DNA of 64,000 nt, from contig NZ_LT222319.1 of assembly GCF_900074915.1 (NCBI RefSeq), positions 5,077,501-5,141,500 of the forward strand. Reading direction: 5' to 3'. Position numbers and translations under genes: made by a program. Position 1 is the stretch's first letter; every line of letters begins with the position of its first letter. Below, piece by piece: positions 18,635 to 27,039 of this stretch. The notes under the pieces were generated by a model, which was not told the DNA's origin, made no database searches, and was given only the letters and a program-made list of their open reading frames with translations. Origin of the DNA: Pseudomonas cerasi. GTDB taxonomy: Bacteria; Pseudomonadota; Gammaproteobacteria; Pseudomonadales; Pseudomonadaceae.

Positions 18635-19729
18635 ATGCACCTGACCAACCCACGTCGTCCTCTGAAAAAACTGCTGTGTGCCATGGCCGCCGTTGTCGGC
18701 ATCGGCTCCAGCCTGCTCGCCTCGGCAGCCGATCCGCTGAAAGTCGGATTCGTCTACATCGGCCCCATCGGCGACCACGGCTGGACCTATCAGCATGAAC
18801 AGGGCCGTCAGGCGATGGTCAAGGCGCTGGGTGACAAGGTGACCAGCAGCTACGTGGAAAACGTGCCGGAGGGCGCGGACGCCGAGCGGGTTATCCGCAA
18901 CATGGCCAAGGGTGGTTATGACCTGATCTTCAGTACCTCGTTCGGCTACATGAACCCCACTCTGAAAGTCGCCAAGCAGTTCCCCAAGGTGAAGTTCGAG
19001 CACGCGACCGGCTACAAGCAGGACAAGAACATGGGCACTTATCTGGCCCGTACCTATGAGGGTCGCTACGTGAGCGGCTACATCGCTGCGAAGATGACCA
19101 AGACCAAGAAGATCGGTTATGTCGCTTCGTTCCCGATTCCTGAAGTGCTGCGCGACATCGACGCCATCCAGCTGGCGCTGAACAAATACAACCCGGGCAC
19201 CGAGATCAAGGTGGTGTGGGTCAACTCCTGGTTCGATCCGGGCAAGGAAGCCGATGCGGCCAATGCGTTGATCGATCAGGGCGTGGACGTGGTGTTCCAG
19301 CACACCGACAGCCCTGCGCCGATCCAGACCGCCGAGCGTCGCGGCGTGTATGCCGTCGGTTATGCCTCGGACATGGCTCACTTCGGACCGAAAGCAGTGC
19401 TGACCTCTATCGTAAACAACTGGGGCCCGCACTACATTCAGGCCGCCGAAGGCGCCATCGCAGGGACCTGGAAACCACAGGATTACTGGGGCGGCCTGAA
19501 GGAAGGAACGGTCGAATTGCCGATCAGCGACGTGGTGCCTGCTGACGTGAAGGCCGAAGCGCAGAAGATCATTGCCAGTATTGAAAGCGGCGAATTCCAC
19601 CCGTTCACCGGCCCGATCAAGGACCAGAACGGCACCGTGAAAATTGCTGACGGTGTGGTCGCGACCAACGCCGAGCTGGCATCGATGAACTACTACGTCG
19701 AAGGCATCAAGGCCGAGCTGCCCAAGTAA
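18635..19729 (+). CDS. BMP-family periplasmic nucleoside-binding protein
   Basis: A 364-residue BMP (PnrA/Med-like) binding protein with a Sec signal peptide ending near LLASA|AD (residue 32). Family motifs include VGFVYIGPIGDHGWTYQHEQGR, the substrate-binding aromatic in GDHGWTY, VFQHTDSPAPIQTAE and the C-terminal FTGPIKDQNG. The AAGGAG site upstream fixes the ATG at 18635 (the frame is open to 18401). Its most likely partners are the ATPase and permeases at 7.3-10.9 kb, although 7.7 kb with chaA and fecBCDE separates them. An oxygenase and adenine deaminase follow, fitting a purine or purine-nucleoside ligand. Confidence 0.9.
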   Translation: MHLTNPRRPLKKLLCAMAAVVGIGSSLLASAADPLKVGFVYIGPIGDHGWTYQHEQGRQAMVKALGDKVTSSYVENVPEGADAERVIRNMAKGGYDLIFSTSFGYMNPTLKVAKQFPKVKFEHATGYKQDKNMGTYLARTYEGRYVSGYIAAKMTKTKKIGYVASFPIPEVLRDIDAIQLALNKYNPGTEIKVVWVNSWFDPGKEADAANALIDQGVDVVFQHTDSPAPIQTAERRGVYAVGYASDMAHFGPKAVLTSIVNNWGPHYIQAAEGAIAGTWKPQDYWGGLKEGTVELPISDVVPADVKAEAQKIIASIESGEFHPFTGPIKDQNGTVKIADGVVATNAELASMNYYVEGIKAELPK

Positions 19730-19751
19730 TCAGTCCGCCACTTGCCTGACC

Positions 19752-19777
19752 ATCGTGCCTGCTGCGCCAGGCACGAT
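19752..19777. terminator. strong hairpin after the BMP gene
   Basis: ATCGTGCCTG and CAGGCACGAT form a perfect 10-bp stem around a 6-nt loop, 22 bp after the BMP stop codon. There is no U-tract, so it may be a 3' stabilising or attenuating structure that limits expression of the oxygenase rather than a full terminator. Confidence 0.5.
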
Positions 19778-19812
19778 CATCGACACCCGACACTTCCTTT
19801 CAGGACCGGTTA

Positions 19813-20778
19813 ATGGACCAGCTTCCCGTCATCGACATCGCCCCGCTCTACGGCACGGACACTCAGGCCTGGCAGGATGTTGCCGGGCAAATCGACAGTG
19901 CCTGTCGGGCATGGGGCTTCTTTTACATCAAGGGCCACCCGATCAGCGCGCAACGCATCGAGCAGGTGCAATCGGCGGCAAAGGACTTCTTCGCCCGGCC
20001 GGCAACTGAAAAGCTCATGATCGATATCACCCAAAGCACCCATCATCGCGGCTACGGCGCCATCGCCACCGAACAACTGGACCCCAGCCTGCCGAGTGAC
20101 CTCAAGGAAACCTTCGACATGGGCCTGCACCTGGATGCCCGTCATCCCGACGTGCTGGCGGGCAAACCGCTGCGTGGGCCAAACCGGCATCCGGACATTC
20201 CCGGCTGGGAAGCGCTGATGGAGCAACACTATCTGGACATGCAGGCGCTGGCGCAAACCCTGCTGCGCGCCATGACCCTGGCACTGGGCATCGAGCGCGA
20301 TTTCTTCGATCAGCGCTTCAAGGACCCGGTCAGCGTACTGCGCATGACTCATTACCCGCCGCGTGATACGGCGACCTCGGCCGAGCAACAAGGCGCAGGC
20401 GCGCATACCGATTATGGCTGCATCACTCTGCTGTATCAGGACACGGCGGGCGGCTTGCAGGTGCGTGATGTGCGTGGCGAATGGATCGACGCGCCACCGC
20501 TTGACGGCACCTTCGTGGTCAATCTGGGCGATATGATGGCGCGCTGGAGCAACGATCGTTACCTGTCCACGCCGCATCGGGTCATCAGCCCGCTCGGGGT
20601 CGATCGCTACTCCATGCCGTTCTTCGCCGAACCGCACCCCGACACGCGCATCGAATGCCTGCCCGGTTGCCAGAGCGACGATCATCCGGCCCGCTATCCG
20701 GTGACCACCTGCGCCGAATTTCTGCTGTCGCGCTTCGCGGACACCTACGCTTATCGCCGCGAACAGGAGGCAAGTTGA
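19813..20778 (+). CDS. 2-oxoglutarate/Fe(II) oxygenase, isopenicillin-N-synthase-like
   Basis: A 321-residue member of the isopenicillin N synthase-like 2OG-Fe(II) dioxygenases. The DIOX_N domain begins with PVIDIAPLYG. The iron triad is visible as HTDYG (His-x-Asp) near residue 198 and STPHRVIS (His) near 255, followed by the 2-oxoglutarate-binding RYSMPFF (Arg-x-Ser). It lies between a purine-type binding-protein gene and adenine deaminase, the position of PA0147 in P. aeruginosa as I recall it. Oxidation of a purine derivative taken up by the importer is a plausible inference, but the substrate is not known to me. Confidence 0.88.
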   Translation: MDQLPVIDIAPLYGTDTQAWQDVAGQIDSACRAWGFFYIKGHPISAQRIEQVQSAAKDFFARPATEKLMIDITQSTHHRGYGAIATEQLDPSLPSDLKETFDMGLHLDARHPDVLAGKPLRGPNRHPDIPGWEALMEQHYLDMQALAQTLLRAMTLALGIERDFFDQRFKDPVSVLRMTHYPPRDTATSAEQQGAGAHTDYGCITLLYQDTAGGLQVRDVRGEWIDAPPLDGTFVVNLGDMMARWSNDRYLSTPHRVISPLGVDRYSMPFFAEPHPDTRIECLPGCQSDDHPARYPVTTCAEFLLSRFADTYAYRREQEAS

Positions 20779-20856
20779 ACGTTCGGTCAGGTTTTACCCT
20801 GCGCAGCGACGTGCATCTGTAGAATGTCCGGGATCTGCACCTGATGAGAAAAGAAT

Positions 20857-21810
20857 ATGTACGACTGGTTGAACGCCCTGCCCAAGGCAGAACTGCACTT
20901 GCACCTCGAAGGCTCGCTGGAACCCGAGTTGCTGTTCGCCCTGGCCGAGCGCAACAGGATTGCCCTGCCGTGGGATGACGTCGAAACCCTGCGCAAGGCG
21001 TATGCCTTCAACAACCTGCAGGAATTCCTCGATCTGTATTACCGGGGCGCAGACGTATTGCGCACCGAACAGGACTTCTACGACCTGACGTGGGCCTACC
21101 TGCTGCGCTGCAAGGCACAGAACGTTATCCACACCGAACCGTTCTTCGATCCGCAAACCCACACCGACCGTGGCATCCCGTTCGAAGTGGTACTGGCCGG
21201 GATTACCGGTGCGCTGAAAGATGGCAAGTCGAAGCTGGGCGTCGACAGCGGCCTGATCCTGAGTTTCCTGCGCCACCTGTCCCAGGAAGAAGCCGAAAAA
21301 ACCCTCGATCAGGCGCTGCCGTTCCGTGATGCGTTCGTTGCCGTGGGCCTCGACAGCTCGGAGATGGGCCATCCGCCGAGCAAGTTCCAGCGTGTGTTCG
21401 ATCGCGCGCGCAACGAAGGCTTCCTGACTGTGGCTCACGCCGGGGAAGAAGGTCCGCCGGAATACATCTGGGAAGCACTGGACCTGCTGAAGATAGAGCG
21501 CATCGACCACGGTGTTCGCGCCATCGAAGACGAGCGGCTGATGCAACGCATCATCGACGAACAGATCCCGCTGACCGTCTGCCCGCTGTCCAACACCAAG
21601 CTTTGTGTGTTCGACGACATGGCCCAGCACAACATCCTCGACATGCTCGAGCGTGGTGTGAAGGTCACCGTCAACTCGGACGACCCGGCCTACTTCGGTG
21701 GCTACGTGACCGAGAACTTCCACGCGCTGTACACCCACCTGGGCATGACCGAAGATCAGGCCAAACGCCTGGCGCAAAACAGCCTGGATGCACGACTGGT
21801 CAAGCCCTAA
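20857..21810 (+). CDS. adenine deaminase (adenosine-deaminase family, type 2)
   Basis: A 317-residue member of the adenosine/AMP deaminase family. Metal and catalytic motifs: ELHLHLEGSLEP near residue 15, the HAGEEG motif near 195 with the catalytic Glu, CPLSNTKLC near 248 and VNSDDPAYFGGY near 277. Its homologue P. aeruginosa PA0148, often annotated as adenosine deaminase, was shown to act on adenine, giving hypoxanthine. I therefore call adenine deaminase. It closes the purine locus; a REP cluster follows. Confidence 0.88.
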   Translation: MYDWLNALPKAELHLHLEGSLEPELLFALAERNRIALPWDDVETLRKAYAFNNLQEFLDLYYRGADVLRTEQDFYDLTWAYLLRCKAQNVIHTEPFFDPQTHTDRGIPFEVVLAGITGALKDGKSKLGVDSGLILSFLRHLSQEEAEKTLDQALPFRDAFVAVGLDSSEMGHPPSKFQRVFDRARNEGFLTVAHAGEEGPPEYIWEALDLLKIERIDHGVRAIEDERLMQRIIDEQIPLTVCPLSNTKLCVFDDMAQHNILDMLERGVKVTVNSDDPAYFGGYVTENFHALYTHLGMTEDQAKRLAQNSLDARLVKP

Positions 21811-21849
21811 AGAGGGAATGAGCGGGTGACACCCATCGCTGCTCATGCT

Positions 21850-22035
21850 CTGCGTCGCAGAGGACGCAGAGCGTCAGGAACTGCATACCAACGCGGAGCA
21901 TTGGCACGATAGTGGTGGGGCAGGCGCCTCCATCGTTCCTCACGCTCCGCGTGGGAATGCCTTTCGCGACGCTCGGCGTCGCAAGAGGACGCGGCGCGTC
22001 CGGAACTGCGTGCCGACGCGGACCGGTGGTACGTT
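21850..22035. repeat. cluster of REP-type elements
   Basis: At least three copies of the hairpin module in alternating orientation occupy the space between the adenine deaminase gene and the convergent ArsR-like gene. Recognisable parts are GACGCAGAGCGTC, CACGCTCCGCGTG and CGACGCTCGGCGTCG. It is the largest REP cluster of this type in the window. Confidence 0.75.
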
Positions 22036-22085
22036 AGTGGTGGAGCGCGCCACACCTGCCGCTCCCGTCAGGCCGCCGCTGCGAT

Positions 22086-22760
22086 CTAGCTGATTTCCCG
22101 CTGCCCACTGGATGAGACCTGCAAGGTGCTGGACTCTTCAGTGGTGCGCAGCCAGCCCATCTGAATGAAAAGCTGCAACAACCCCGCCCCCAGCGCGCCG
22201 CCCAGATGCGGGTTGCTATCGTTCCATTTCGGACAGACACACACCGTTTCGCGCTTGCGTTGCGCCAGTGCGGGAATGTAGATACCGCGTTCGGCAAATC
22301 TGGCCACACCCTTGCTGGTAACTTCGACGCGCTTCTCCTGCTGTTCTATCCAGCCCGCCTCCAGCAGGCGCTGATAAAGCTCGGCAGCCATCTCGCCACC
22401 CAGATGATCGGAGCAGACTCTTGCGCGGCGCAGCGGCAAGGGCGGCGCAGGCTGGGCAAAGCGACGATTGATCTGTTCAGCACTGGCCAGCGAAGCACAG
22501 GCCAAGGCCTCGACCGCCGCCCCCACTTCCGGCGCAGCGAGGCGAAAGAAGCGCTTGCGGCCGCGGACCTCCTGTTTCAACAGACCACCACTGGTCAGCC
22601 GCGCCAGATGGGCGCCGGCAGAAGAAGTCGAGAGTCCCGCCAGGATTGCCAATTCGTCGGCAGGGCGAGCAGTACCATCCATCAGTGCCCAGATCATTGC
22701 GCTGCGCTTGGGGTCAGCCAGCAAGGTTGCGATCTGGCTGATGCAAGGTCCGTATTCCAT
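22086..22760 (-). CDS. ArsR/HxlR-like winged-helix regulator with C-terminal extension
   Basis: A 224-residue transcriptional regulator. The N-terminal ArsR-type winged helix (about residues 1-85) has LLADPKRSAMIWALMDGTARPADELAILAGLSTSSAGAHLARL. The C-terminal half resembles YczG-type regulators and carries a Cys-rich CVCPKWNDSNPHLGGALGAGLL stretch, a possible metal or redox site. The ATG at 22760 is preferred; an upstream ATG at 22787 would add nine residues. No divergent target gene is adjacent; 22.8-23.2 kb is gene-poor. The ligand and target are unknown. Confidence 0.8.
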   Translation of the reverse strand: MEYGPCISQIATLLADPKRSAMIWALMDGTARPADELAILAGLSTSSAGAHLARLTSGGLLKQEVRGRKRFFRLAAPEVGAAVEALACASLASAEQINRRFAQPAPPLPLRRARVCSDHLGGEMAAELYQRLLEAGWIEQQEKRVEVTSKGVARFAERGIYIPALAQRKRETVCVCPKWNDSNPHLGGALGAGLLQLFIQMGWLRTTEESSTLQVSSSGQREIS

Positions 22761-22787
22761 GTGTTCACTCCCTGTTGAAACATTCAT

Positions 22788-23196
22788 CTATGGTGATGAC
22801 TGGGTGAAAGCAATCACGCCTCGATAGAGTTGAACGTGGCTCTTATAGGTAATGACAAGTATAAACTCTATGCCCTCCGCCCCCGTTGGGTGAAAAACGC
22901 CTCTTACACACGGCGGGTACACCACGACGCAAAAAATCGCCCAAGTATGGCGTGCTCCATCAACATCAAGTTATTCCCGCGACTACACCGCAACCCCTCT
23001 ATTCAAGGGGTTTGCAGCGACACTTCAAAAGAGGATTAAAAAGACAAGCGTAATGGCTATGACAAAAATGCCAAATCCACTCAACAACAGTCAGTTTCAA
23101 CTTTGTTCCGGCAGCGAAACTTCGCGTTATTGAACGGCCTTCGAAAATTATATTTTCCGACATTTCCGAAGGCCATTTCCTACTGGGGCGCGGCGA
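22788..23196. other. gene-poor, relatively AT-rich stretch
   Basis: About 400 bp without a supportable gene. It is visibly richer in A and T than its surroundings. A 69-codon frame at 22830-23039 shows no family features and no good ribosome-binding site. I see no hairpin terminator or repeat. Adjacent to a decayed LysR gene, it may be leftover sequence from a deleted or acquired segment. Confidence 0.5.
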
Positions 23197-23692
23197 TTAA
23201 AACACGCTGGCGGACGACAGACTTACAGCATGTTGCTTACACCGTGACCTGAGCATTTCCAGTAACAGAATGACAGGCTTGCTGAGTTGCGCCCGATGCG
23301 CGCACAACAGGTTCAATGGCGCACGCTCCCCGATCAGGTCGGGCATCAACACTTTCAGGTGCCCGGCCCGCACATCAGCGGCCACGTCCAGCCAGGATTT
23401 GTATGCCACACCTTCGCCCGCAACGGTCCTGGCTGCTGGCCAGCAAACGCCGCCCCTCCTCAAGGCTGCCCAGCGCAGCACGCGCGTATTCCAGAAACCC
23501 CTCGCCTTCGGCAGTCAGGCGCAGGCTGCGCGTCGAACGGGCCAGCAAGCGCGCGCCCAACTGCCGTTCGATACGCTTGAGCGCCGCGCTGGCAACCGCC
23601 GCAGACAGGTCCATGACCCGCGCTGCGGCAGAAAGGCTGCCCAGATCCGCTGCACGTACGAACAACTGCAAGTCATCAAAACGCAGCATCAA
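23197..23692 (-). pseudogene. LysR-family regulator, internally deleted remnant
   Basis: The N-terminal LysR winged helix is intact in one frame (MLRFDDLQLFVRAADLGSLS to about 23.42 kb, residues 1-95). The C-terminal tail GEGVAYKSWLDVAADVRAGHLKVLMP follows in a different frame and ends at 23197. A normal LysR protein has about 300 residues; only about 165 codons remain, so roughly 130-140 codons of the effector domain are missing, and the frame is shifted at the junction near 23425. It is divergent from the zinc-type dehydrogenase at 23805, its probable former target. Confidence 0.82.
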
Positions 23693-23804
23693 GGCCCCGT
23701 ATTATCAAAATAAAATTGAAAGAGCCTGCCGTTTTAGCGGGTTTTATCTTTGCTGGAAATAGCCAATGATCTCTTCATCATTTTCTTTCGGAGAGGCCCC
23801 TGAC

Positions 23805-24818
23805 ATGAAAGCCATTGCGTACTATCAGTCCCTGCCCATCAGCAACGTGAAATCATTACAGGATATCGAGCTGCCCGAGCCGGTGGCTGGCGATCGCGAT
23901 CTGCTGGTCGAGGTCAAGGCTATCTCCGTCAACCCGGTGGACACCAAGATCCGCCAGAACGTCCAGCCTGAGGACGGTGCAGGCAAGGTGCTGGGCTGGG
24001 ACGTGGCCGGAGTGGTCAAAGCCGTCGGCAGCCAGGTCACGCTGTTCAAGCCGGGCGACAAAGTGTTCTATGCAGGCTCTCTGACCCGGCCAGGTGCCAA
24101 TAGCGAGTTGCACGTGGTGGATGAACGCATCGTTGGCCACATGCCCAAGACCCTGAGCTTCGCCCATGCGGCGGCGCTGCCGTTGACAGCCATCACCGCC
24201 TGGGAACTGCTGTTCGAGCGACTGCAGATCCCGCAGCAAAAAGGTGAAGGCGCACACAGCCTGCTGATCGTCGGTGCTGCCGGTGGCGTGGGTTCGATCC
24301 TCACCCAACTGGCGCGCAAACTGACCTCGCTGAAAGTCATCGGCACCGCCTCGCGGCCCGAGACCGAAAGCTGGGTCAGCGAACTGGGCGCGCACCATGT
24401 GCTGGATCACAGCAAGCCGCTGAGCGAAGAACTCAAGCGCGTCGGCCTGAACCACGTGACTCATGTGGCCAGCCTGACCCAGACCGAACAGCATCTGGAT
24501 CAGCTCGTCGAGGCACTCAAGCCACAAGGCAAGCTCGCGCTGATCGACGACCCCAAATCGCTGGATGTGTCGAAACTCAAGCGCAAGAGCTTGTCGCTGC
24601 ATTGGGAGTTCATGTACACCCGGTCGATGTTTGAAACCGAGGACATGATCGAGCAGCACAACCTGCTCAACCGGGTTGCCGAGCTGATCGACGCCGGTAC
24701 GCTGAAAACTACCTTTGGCGAGCACTTCGGCACCATCAATACCGAAAACCTGCGCCGCGCTCATGCCCTGCTGGAAAGCGGCAAGGCCAAGGGCAAGGTC
24801 GTACTGGAAGGTTTCTGA
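23805..24818 (+). CDS. zinc-type alcohol dehydrogenase-like / quinone oxidoreductase family protein
   Basis: A 337-residue medium-chain dehydrogenase/reductase. The GroES-like N-terminal domain contains VKAISVNPVDTKIRQ and GWDVAGVVKAVGSQV; the Rossmann motif is LLIVGAAGGVGSILTQLA near residue 155. The catalytic-zinc Cys/His ligands of true alcohol dehydrogenases are absent, so an NADPH-dependent reductase is more likely than an alcohol dehydrogenase. The GGAGAGG site upstream fixes the ATG at 23805. It is divergent from a decayed LysR gene, so its original control may be lost. Confidence 0.87.
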   Translation: MKAIAYYQSLPISNVKSLQDIELPEPVAGDRDLLVEVKAISVNPVDTKIRQNVQPEDGAGKVLGWDVAGVVKAVGSQVTLFKPGDKVFYAGSLTRPGANSELHVVDERIVGHMPKTLSFAHAAALPLTAITAWELLFERLQIPQQKGEGAHSLLIVGAAGGVGSILTQLARKLTSLKVIGTASRPETESWVSELGAHHVLDHSKPLSEELKRVGLNHVTHVASLTQTEQHLDQLVEALKPQGKLALIDDPKSLDVSKLKRKSLSLHWEFMYTRSMFETEDMIEQHNLLNRVAELIDAGTLKTTFGEHFGTINTENLRRAHALLESGKAKGKVVLEGF

Positions 24819-24893
24819 GCCACAGAGGCCTGAGCCGTGTGAAGTCGATGGTATCAGTCACGCCCGGCGCGACTGACACCACCGCTTTGGCGA

Positions 24894-26090
24894 TCAGGCG
24901 GTCTGGAGCGATGCTTCGCGCCGTGCCTGCGCACGGCGCGTCAGCACCGAGATGCCCACAGTCAGCACGCCGCACAGGCTGATGACCAGCGCCATTGGTG
25001 TGGCCGTGCCATCATGCAGCAAGCCCACCAGACTGGCGGCGACGGCGGCAACGCTGAATTGCAGGCATCCCAGCAACGCCGACGCACTGCCCGCGCGCGC
25101 CCACTGGCCATTCATGGCGCAGGTCGATGCATTGGGGATGATGCACCCAAGACTCGCCACACAAATGAACAGCGGCACCAGCAGCGGCCAAAGCGCTTCG
25201 GTGCGCAGCAAGCTGATCGCCAGCAACACCAGCCCCGCAGCCAGGTAGATCCAGACCGTGCGCGACAGCAAAAACGCCGGACCGGTCTTGCGCAGAATAC
25301 GCGCATTGATCTGCGCCACCAGAATGAAGCCCGCCGCATTCATCCCGAACAGCCAGCCGTAATGCTCGGCAGGCACGCCGTACAGCTTGATGAACACAAA
25401 CGGCGAGCCCGCGACGTAGGCGAACATCCCGGCCATGGCGATGCCACCGGTCAGCGCATGACCAATGAACACGCCGTCCTTGAACAGATTGAGGTACTGG
25501 CCCAGCGCGCCGCTCAACGGCTGGCGCGGCGTGGTGGCCGGCATGCTTTCCGGCAACCCCAGTGCGACGGCCGCCAGACAGGCACCGCTGAACAGGGCCA
25601 GGCTGACGAAGATCGATTGCCAGCCAAAGGTGCTGACCAGCACGCCGCCCAGCATGGGAGCCAGAATCGGTGCCAGGCCCATGACCAACATCAGTTGCGA
25701 GAAGACCTTGGCCGACTCGACAGCGTTGCACTTGTCGCTGACGATGGCGCGCGACAAGACCATTCCGGCACAGCCACCCAGCGCCTGCACGAAGCGTGCA
25801 GCGATCAGCCATTCAAGACTCGGCGCAAAGGCGCAGGCGACCGAGGCCAGCATGAACAGGGTCACGCCGACCAGCAGCGGAATGCGCCGACCGAACCGGT
25901 CAGCCACCGGACCATAGGCCAGTTGTCCCAGGGAAAGCCCCAGAAAGTAGGCCGCCAGGGTCAGCTGTACGTGTTTTTCATCGGTCCCGAAATACGAGGC
26001 CATGGCCGGAAAGCCAGGAAGATAGAAGTCGATGGCCAGAGGGCCGAAGGCGCTCAATGAGCCAAGGATAAGAATCGTTCGTAGATTCAT
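24894..26090 (-). CDS. Bcr/CflA-family MFS multidrug efflux transporter
   Basis: A 398-residue inner-membrane drug:proton antiporter with 12 predicted helices. GPLAIDFYLPGFPAMASYFGT at the N terminus, GQLAYGPVADRFGRRIPLLVG (MFS motif A) near residue 55 and ALGGCAGMVLSRAIVSD (motif C-like) near 105 are typical of Bcr/CflA transporters of the DHA1 family. It is convergent with the dehydrogenase gene; the 75-bp gap holds a TCAGTC...GACTGA hairpin at 24854-24876. Substrates cannot be predicted. Confidence 0.9.
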   Translation of the reverse strand: MNLRTILILGSLSAFGPLAIDFYLPGFPAMASYFGTDEKHVQLTLAAYFLGLSLGQLAYGPVADRFGRRIPLLVGVTLFMLASVACAFAPSLEWLIAARFVQALGGCAGMVLSRAIVSDKCNAVESAKVFSQLMLVMGLAPILAPMLGGVLVSTFGWQSIFVSLALFSGACLAAVALGLPESMPATTPRQPLSGALGQYLNLFKDGVFIGHALTGGIAMAGMFAYVAGSPFVFIKLYGVPAEHYGWLFGMNAAGFILVAQINARILRKTGPAFLLSRTVWIYLAAGLVLLAISLLRTEALWPLLVPLFICVASLGCIIPNASTCAMNGQWARAGSASALLGCLQFSVAAVAASLVGLLHDGTATPMALVISLCGVLTVGISVLTRRAQARREASLQTA

Positions 26091-26192
26091 CGGGTGTCCA
26101 TTAACGGATGCAGAGCAACGGGCTAGTTTACCCGGCTTACCTTGCAGAGAACGACGGACGGGGGAATTAATTCAAAATTTTTCAATGTTTAC

Positions 26193-26224
26193 AGACCGGG
26201 AGACCGCATTGATCTCCCGGGTCT
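26193..26224 (-). terminator. rho-independent-like terminator of copZ
   Basis: AGACCGGGAGA and TCTCCCGGGTCT pair with one bulge around a 9-nt loop, directly after the copZ stop codon on the minus strand. The following minus-strand sequence is AT-rich, as expected for a terminator. Confidence 0.6.
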
Positions 26225-26227
26225 GGA

Positions 26228-26425
26228 TCATGCCGGCTGCGCCTGATAACCCTCTTCGCCGATCAGGCTGACAATCCGCTCGGGCGACAAACTGCTTTGC
26301 ACCTTGACCTGCTTACTGGCCAGTTCGACCTGAACATCGGCGCTCGGATCGTCATGCTTGATGGCCTCGGTCACCGCGCGAACACAGTGCCCGCAGGTCA
26401 TGCCTTGAACGTTGAATAACTGCAT
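26228..26425 (-). CDS. copZ: copper chaperone CopZ (heavy-metal-associated domain)
   Basis: A 65-residue single-domain HMA protein. GMTCGHC near the N terminus is the M-x-C-x-x-C copper-binding motif, and the rest fits the ferredoxin-like HMA fold (QVELASKQVKVQ, IGEEGYQAQ). It binds Cu(I) in the cytoplasm and delivers it to CopA or CueR. A CueR-type operator lies 39 bp upstream, in the promoter with a 19-bp spacer typical of MerR-family control, and a terminator follows immediately. Confidence 0.93.
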   Translation of the reverse strand: MQLFNVQGMTCGHCVRAVTEAIKHDDPSADVQVELASKQVKVQSSLSPERIVSLIGEEGYQAQPA

Positions 26426-26463
26426 GGTGTCACTCCTTCAGTGATGAACAGTGAGCATCTTCA

Positions 26464-26484
26464 ACCTTGTCATCATGGCAAGGT
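26464..26484 (-). promoter_or_regulatory. CueR-type operator and promoter of copZ
   Basis: On the minus strand ACCTTGCC-ATGAT-GACAAGGT is a near-perfect dyad. It lies between a TTGACC -35 element and a GAAGAT -10-like element separated by 19 bp, the long spacing used by MerR-family activators such as CueR. It matches the copA operator at 26981-27001 in all but one arm base and the central bases. Confidence 0.85.
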
Positions 26485-26589
26485 CAAGTTTCTGTCATTG
26501 CTGCCGGGCTGGCATTCGGCGTAATCGTGAGCCAAGCTGAGTGATCGACACCTATACCGTCAGCCACATTTACATCAGGAGTATCAGCG

Positions 26590-26970
26590 ATGCGCTGGTC
26601 AGCAGTCAGCCTCTTCAGCATTCTCGGTTTCCTGGCTATCACCCCTGCCACTCAGGCGGCTCAGGACTACGGCATCCTGATCATTTCCCGCGAGCGCCTG
26701 GAAGTCGCGACTTCCTGCGAGATCGGCATCTACGTTCAGGACCGCCTGGCCGGCAGGCTGTTTCAGGAAGACTCGGTGTCCTTCAACCTGCCGGCAGGTG
26801 AAGTCTCGGTGCGGCTGAGCACCCTGCGCGGCAATGTCGTGGGCTGTGAACCCGGCATGGAAGCGCCGCGCAGCACCAAGATTCAGCTGCGCTCCGGGGA
26901 TATCCTCAAGTACCGCATTGCGACCGACCTCAACGGGCTGTACCTCAAGAAAGCCGACCTCAACTATTGA
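26590..26970 (+). CDS. small secreted protein of unknown function inside the copper locus
   Basis: 126 residues with a Sec signal peptide (hydrophobic SLFSILGFLAITPATQA, cleavage near residue 24). The mature part contains ISRERLEVATSCEIGIYVQDRLAGRLFQEDSVSFNLPAGEVSVRL, suggesting a small beta-rich domain; two Cys (TSCEIG, VGCEPG) could form a disulfide or bind metal. GGAG upstream supports the start (ATCAGGAGTATCAGCG before the ATG). It lies between copZ and copA; its own promoter may overlap the copZ operator region, and the copA operator starts 11 bp after its stop. I recognise it only as a Pseudomonas hypothetical family. A copper role is inference from position. Confidence 0.75.
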   Translation: MRWSAVSLFSILGFLAITPATQAAQDYGILIISRERLEVATSCEIGIYVQDRLAGRLFQEDSVSFNLPAGEVSVRLSTLRGNVVGCEPGMEAPRSTKIQLRSGDILKYRIATDLNGLYLKKADLNY

Positions 26971-26980
26971 TTCGCGCTTG

Positions 26981-27001
26981 ACCTTGCCCATATGGCAAGG
27001 T
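26981..27001 (+). promoter_or_regulatory. CueR-type operator and promoter of copA
   Basis: ACCTTGCC-CATAT-GGCAAGGT is a perfect 8-bp inverted repeat with a 5-bp centre. It is overlapped by a TTGACC -35 element and followed, after a 19-bp spacer, by GATCCT. This is the canonical layout for Cu(I)-activated CueR promoters and lies 39 bp upstream of the copA ATG. Confidence 0.9.
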
Positions 27002-27039
27002 TGATCCTTGCAGGCAGCCAGCCTCAGGGAGTGATTCAC

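Noticed and set aside
22830..23039. A 69-codon frame in the AT-rich gap
   Set aside because: No ribosome-binding site, no motif and unremarkable codon use.
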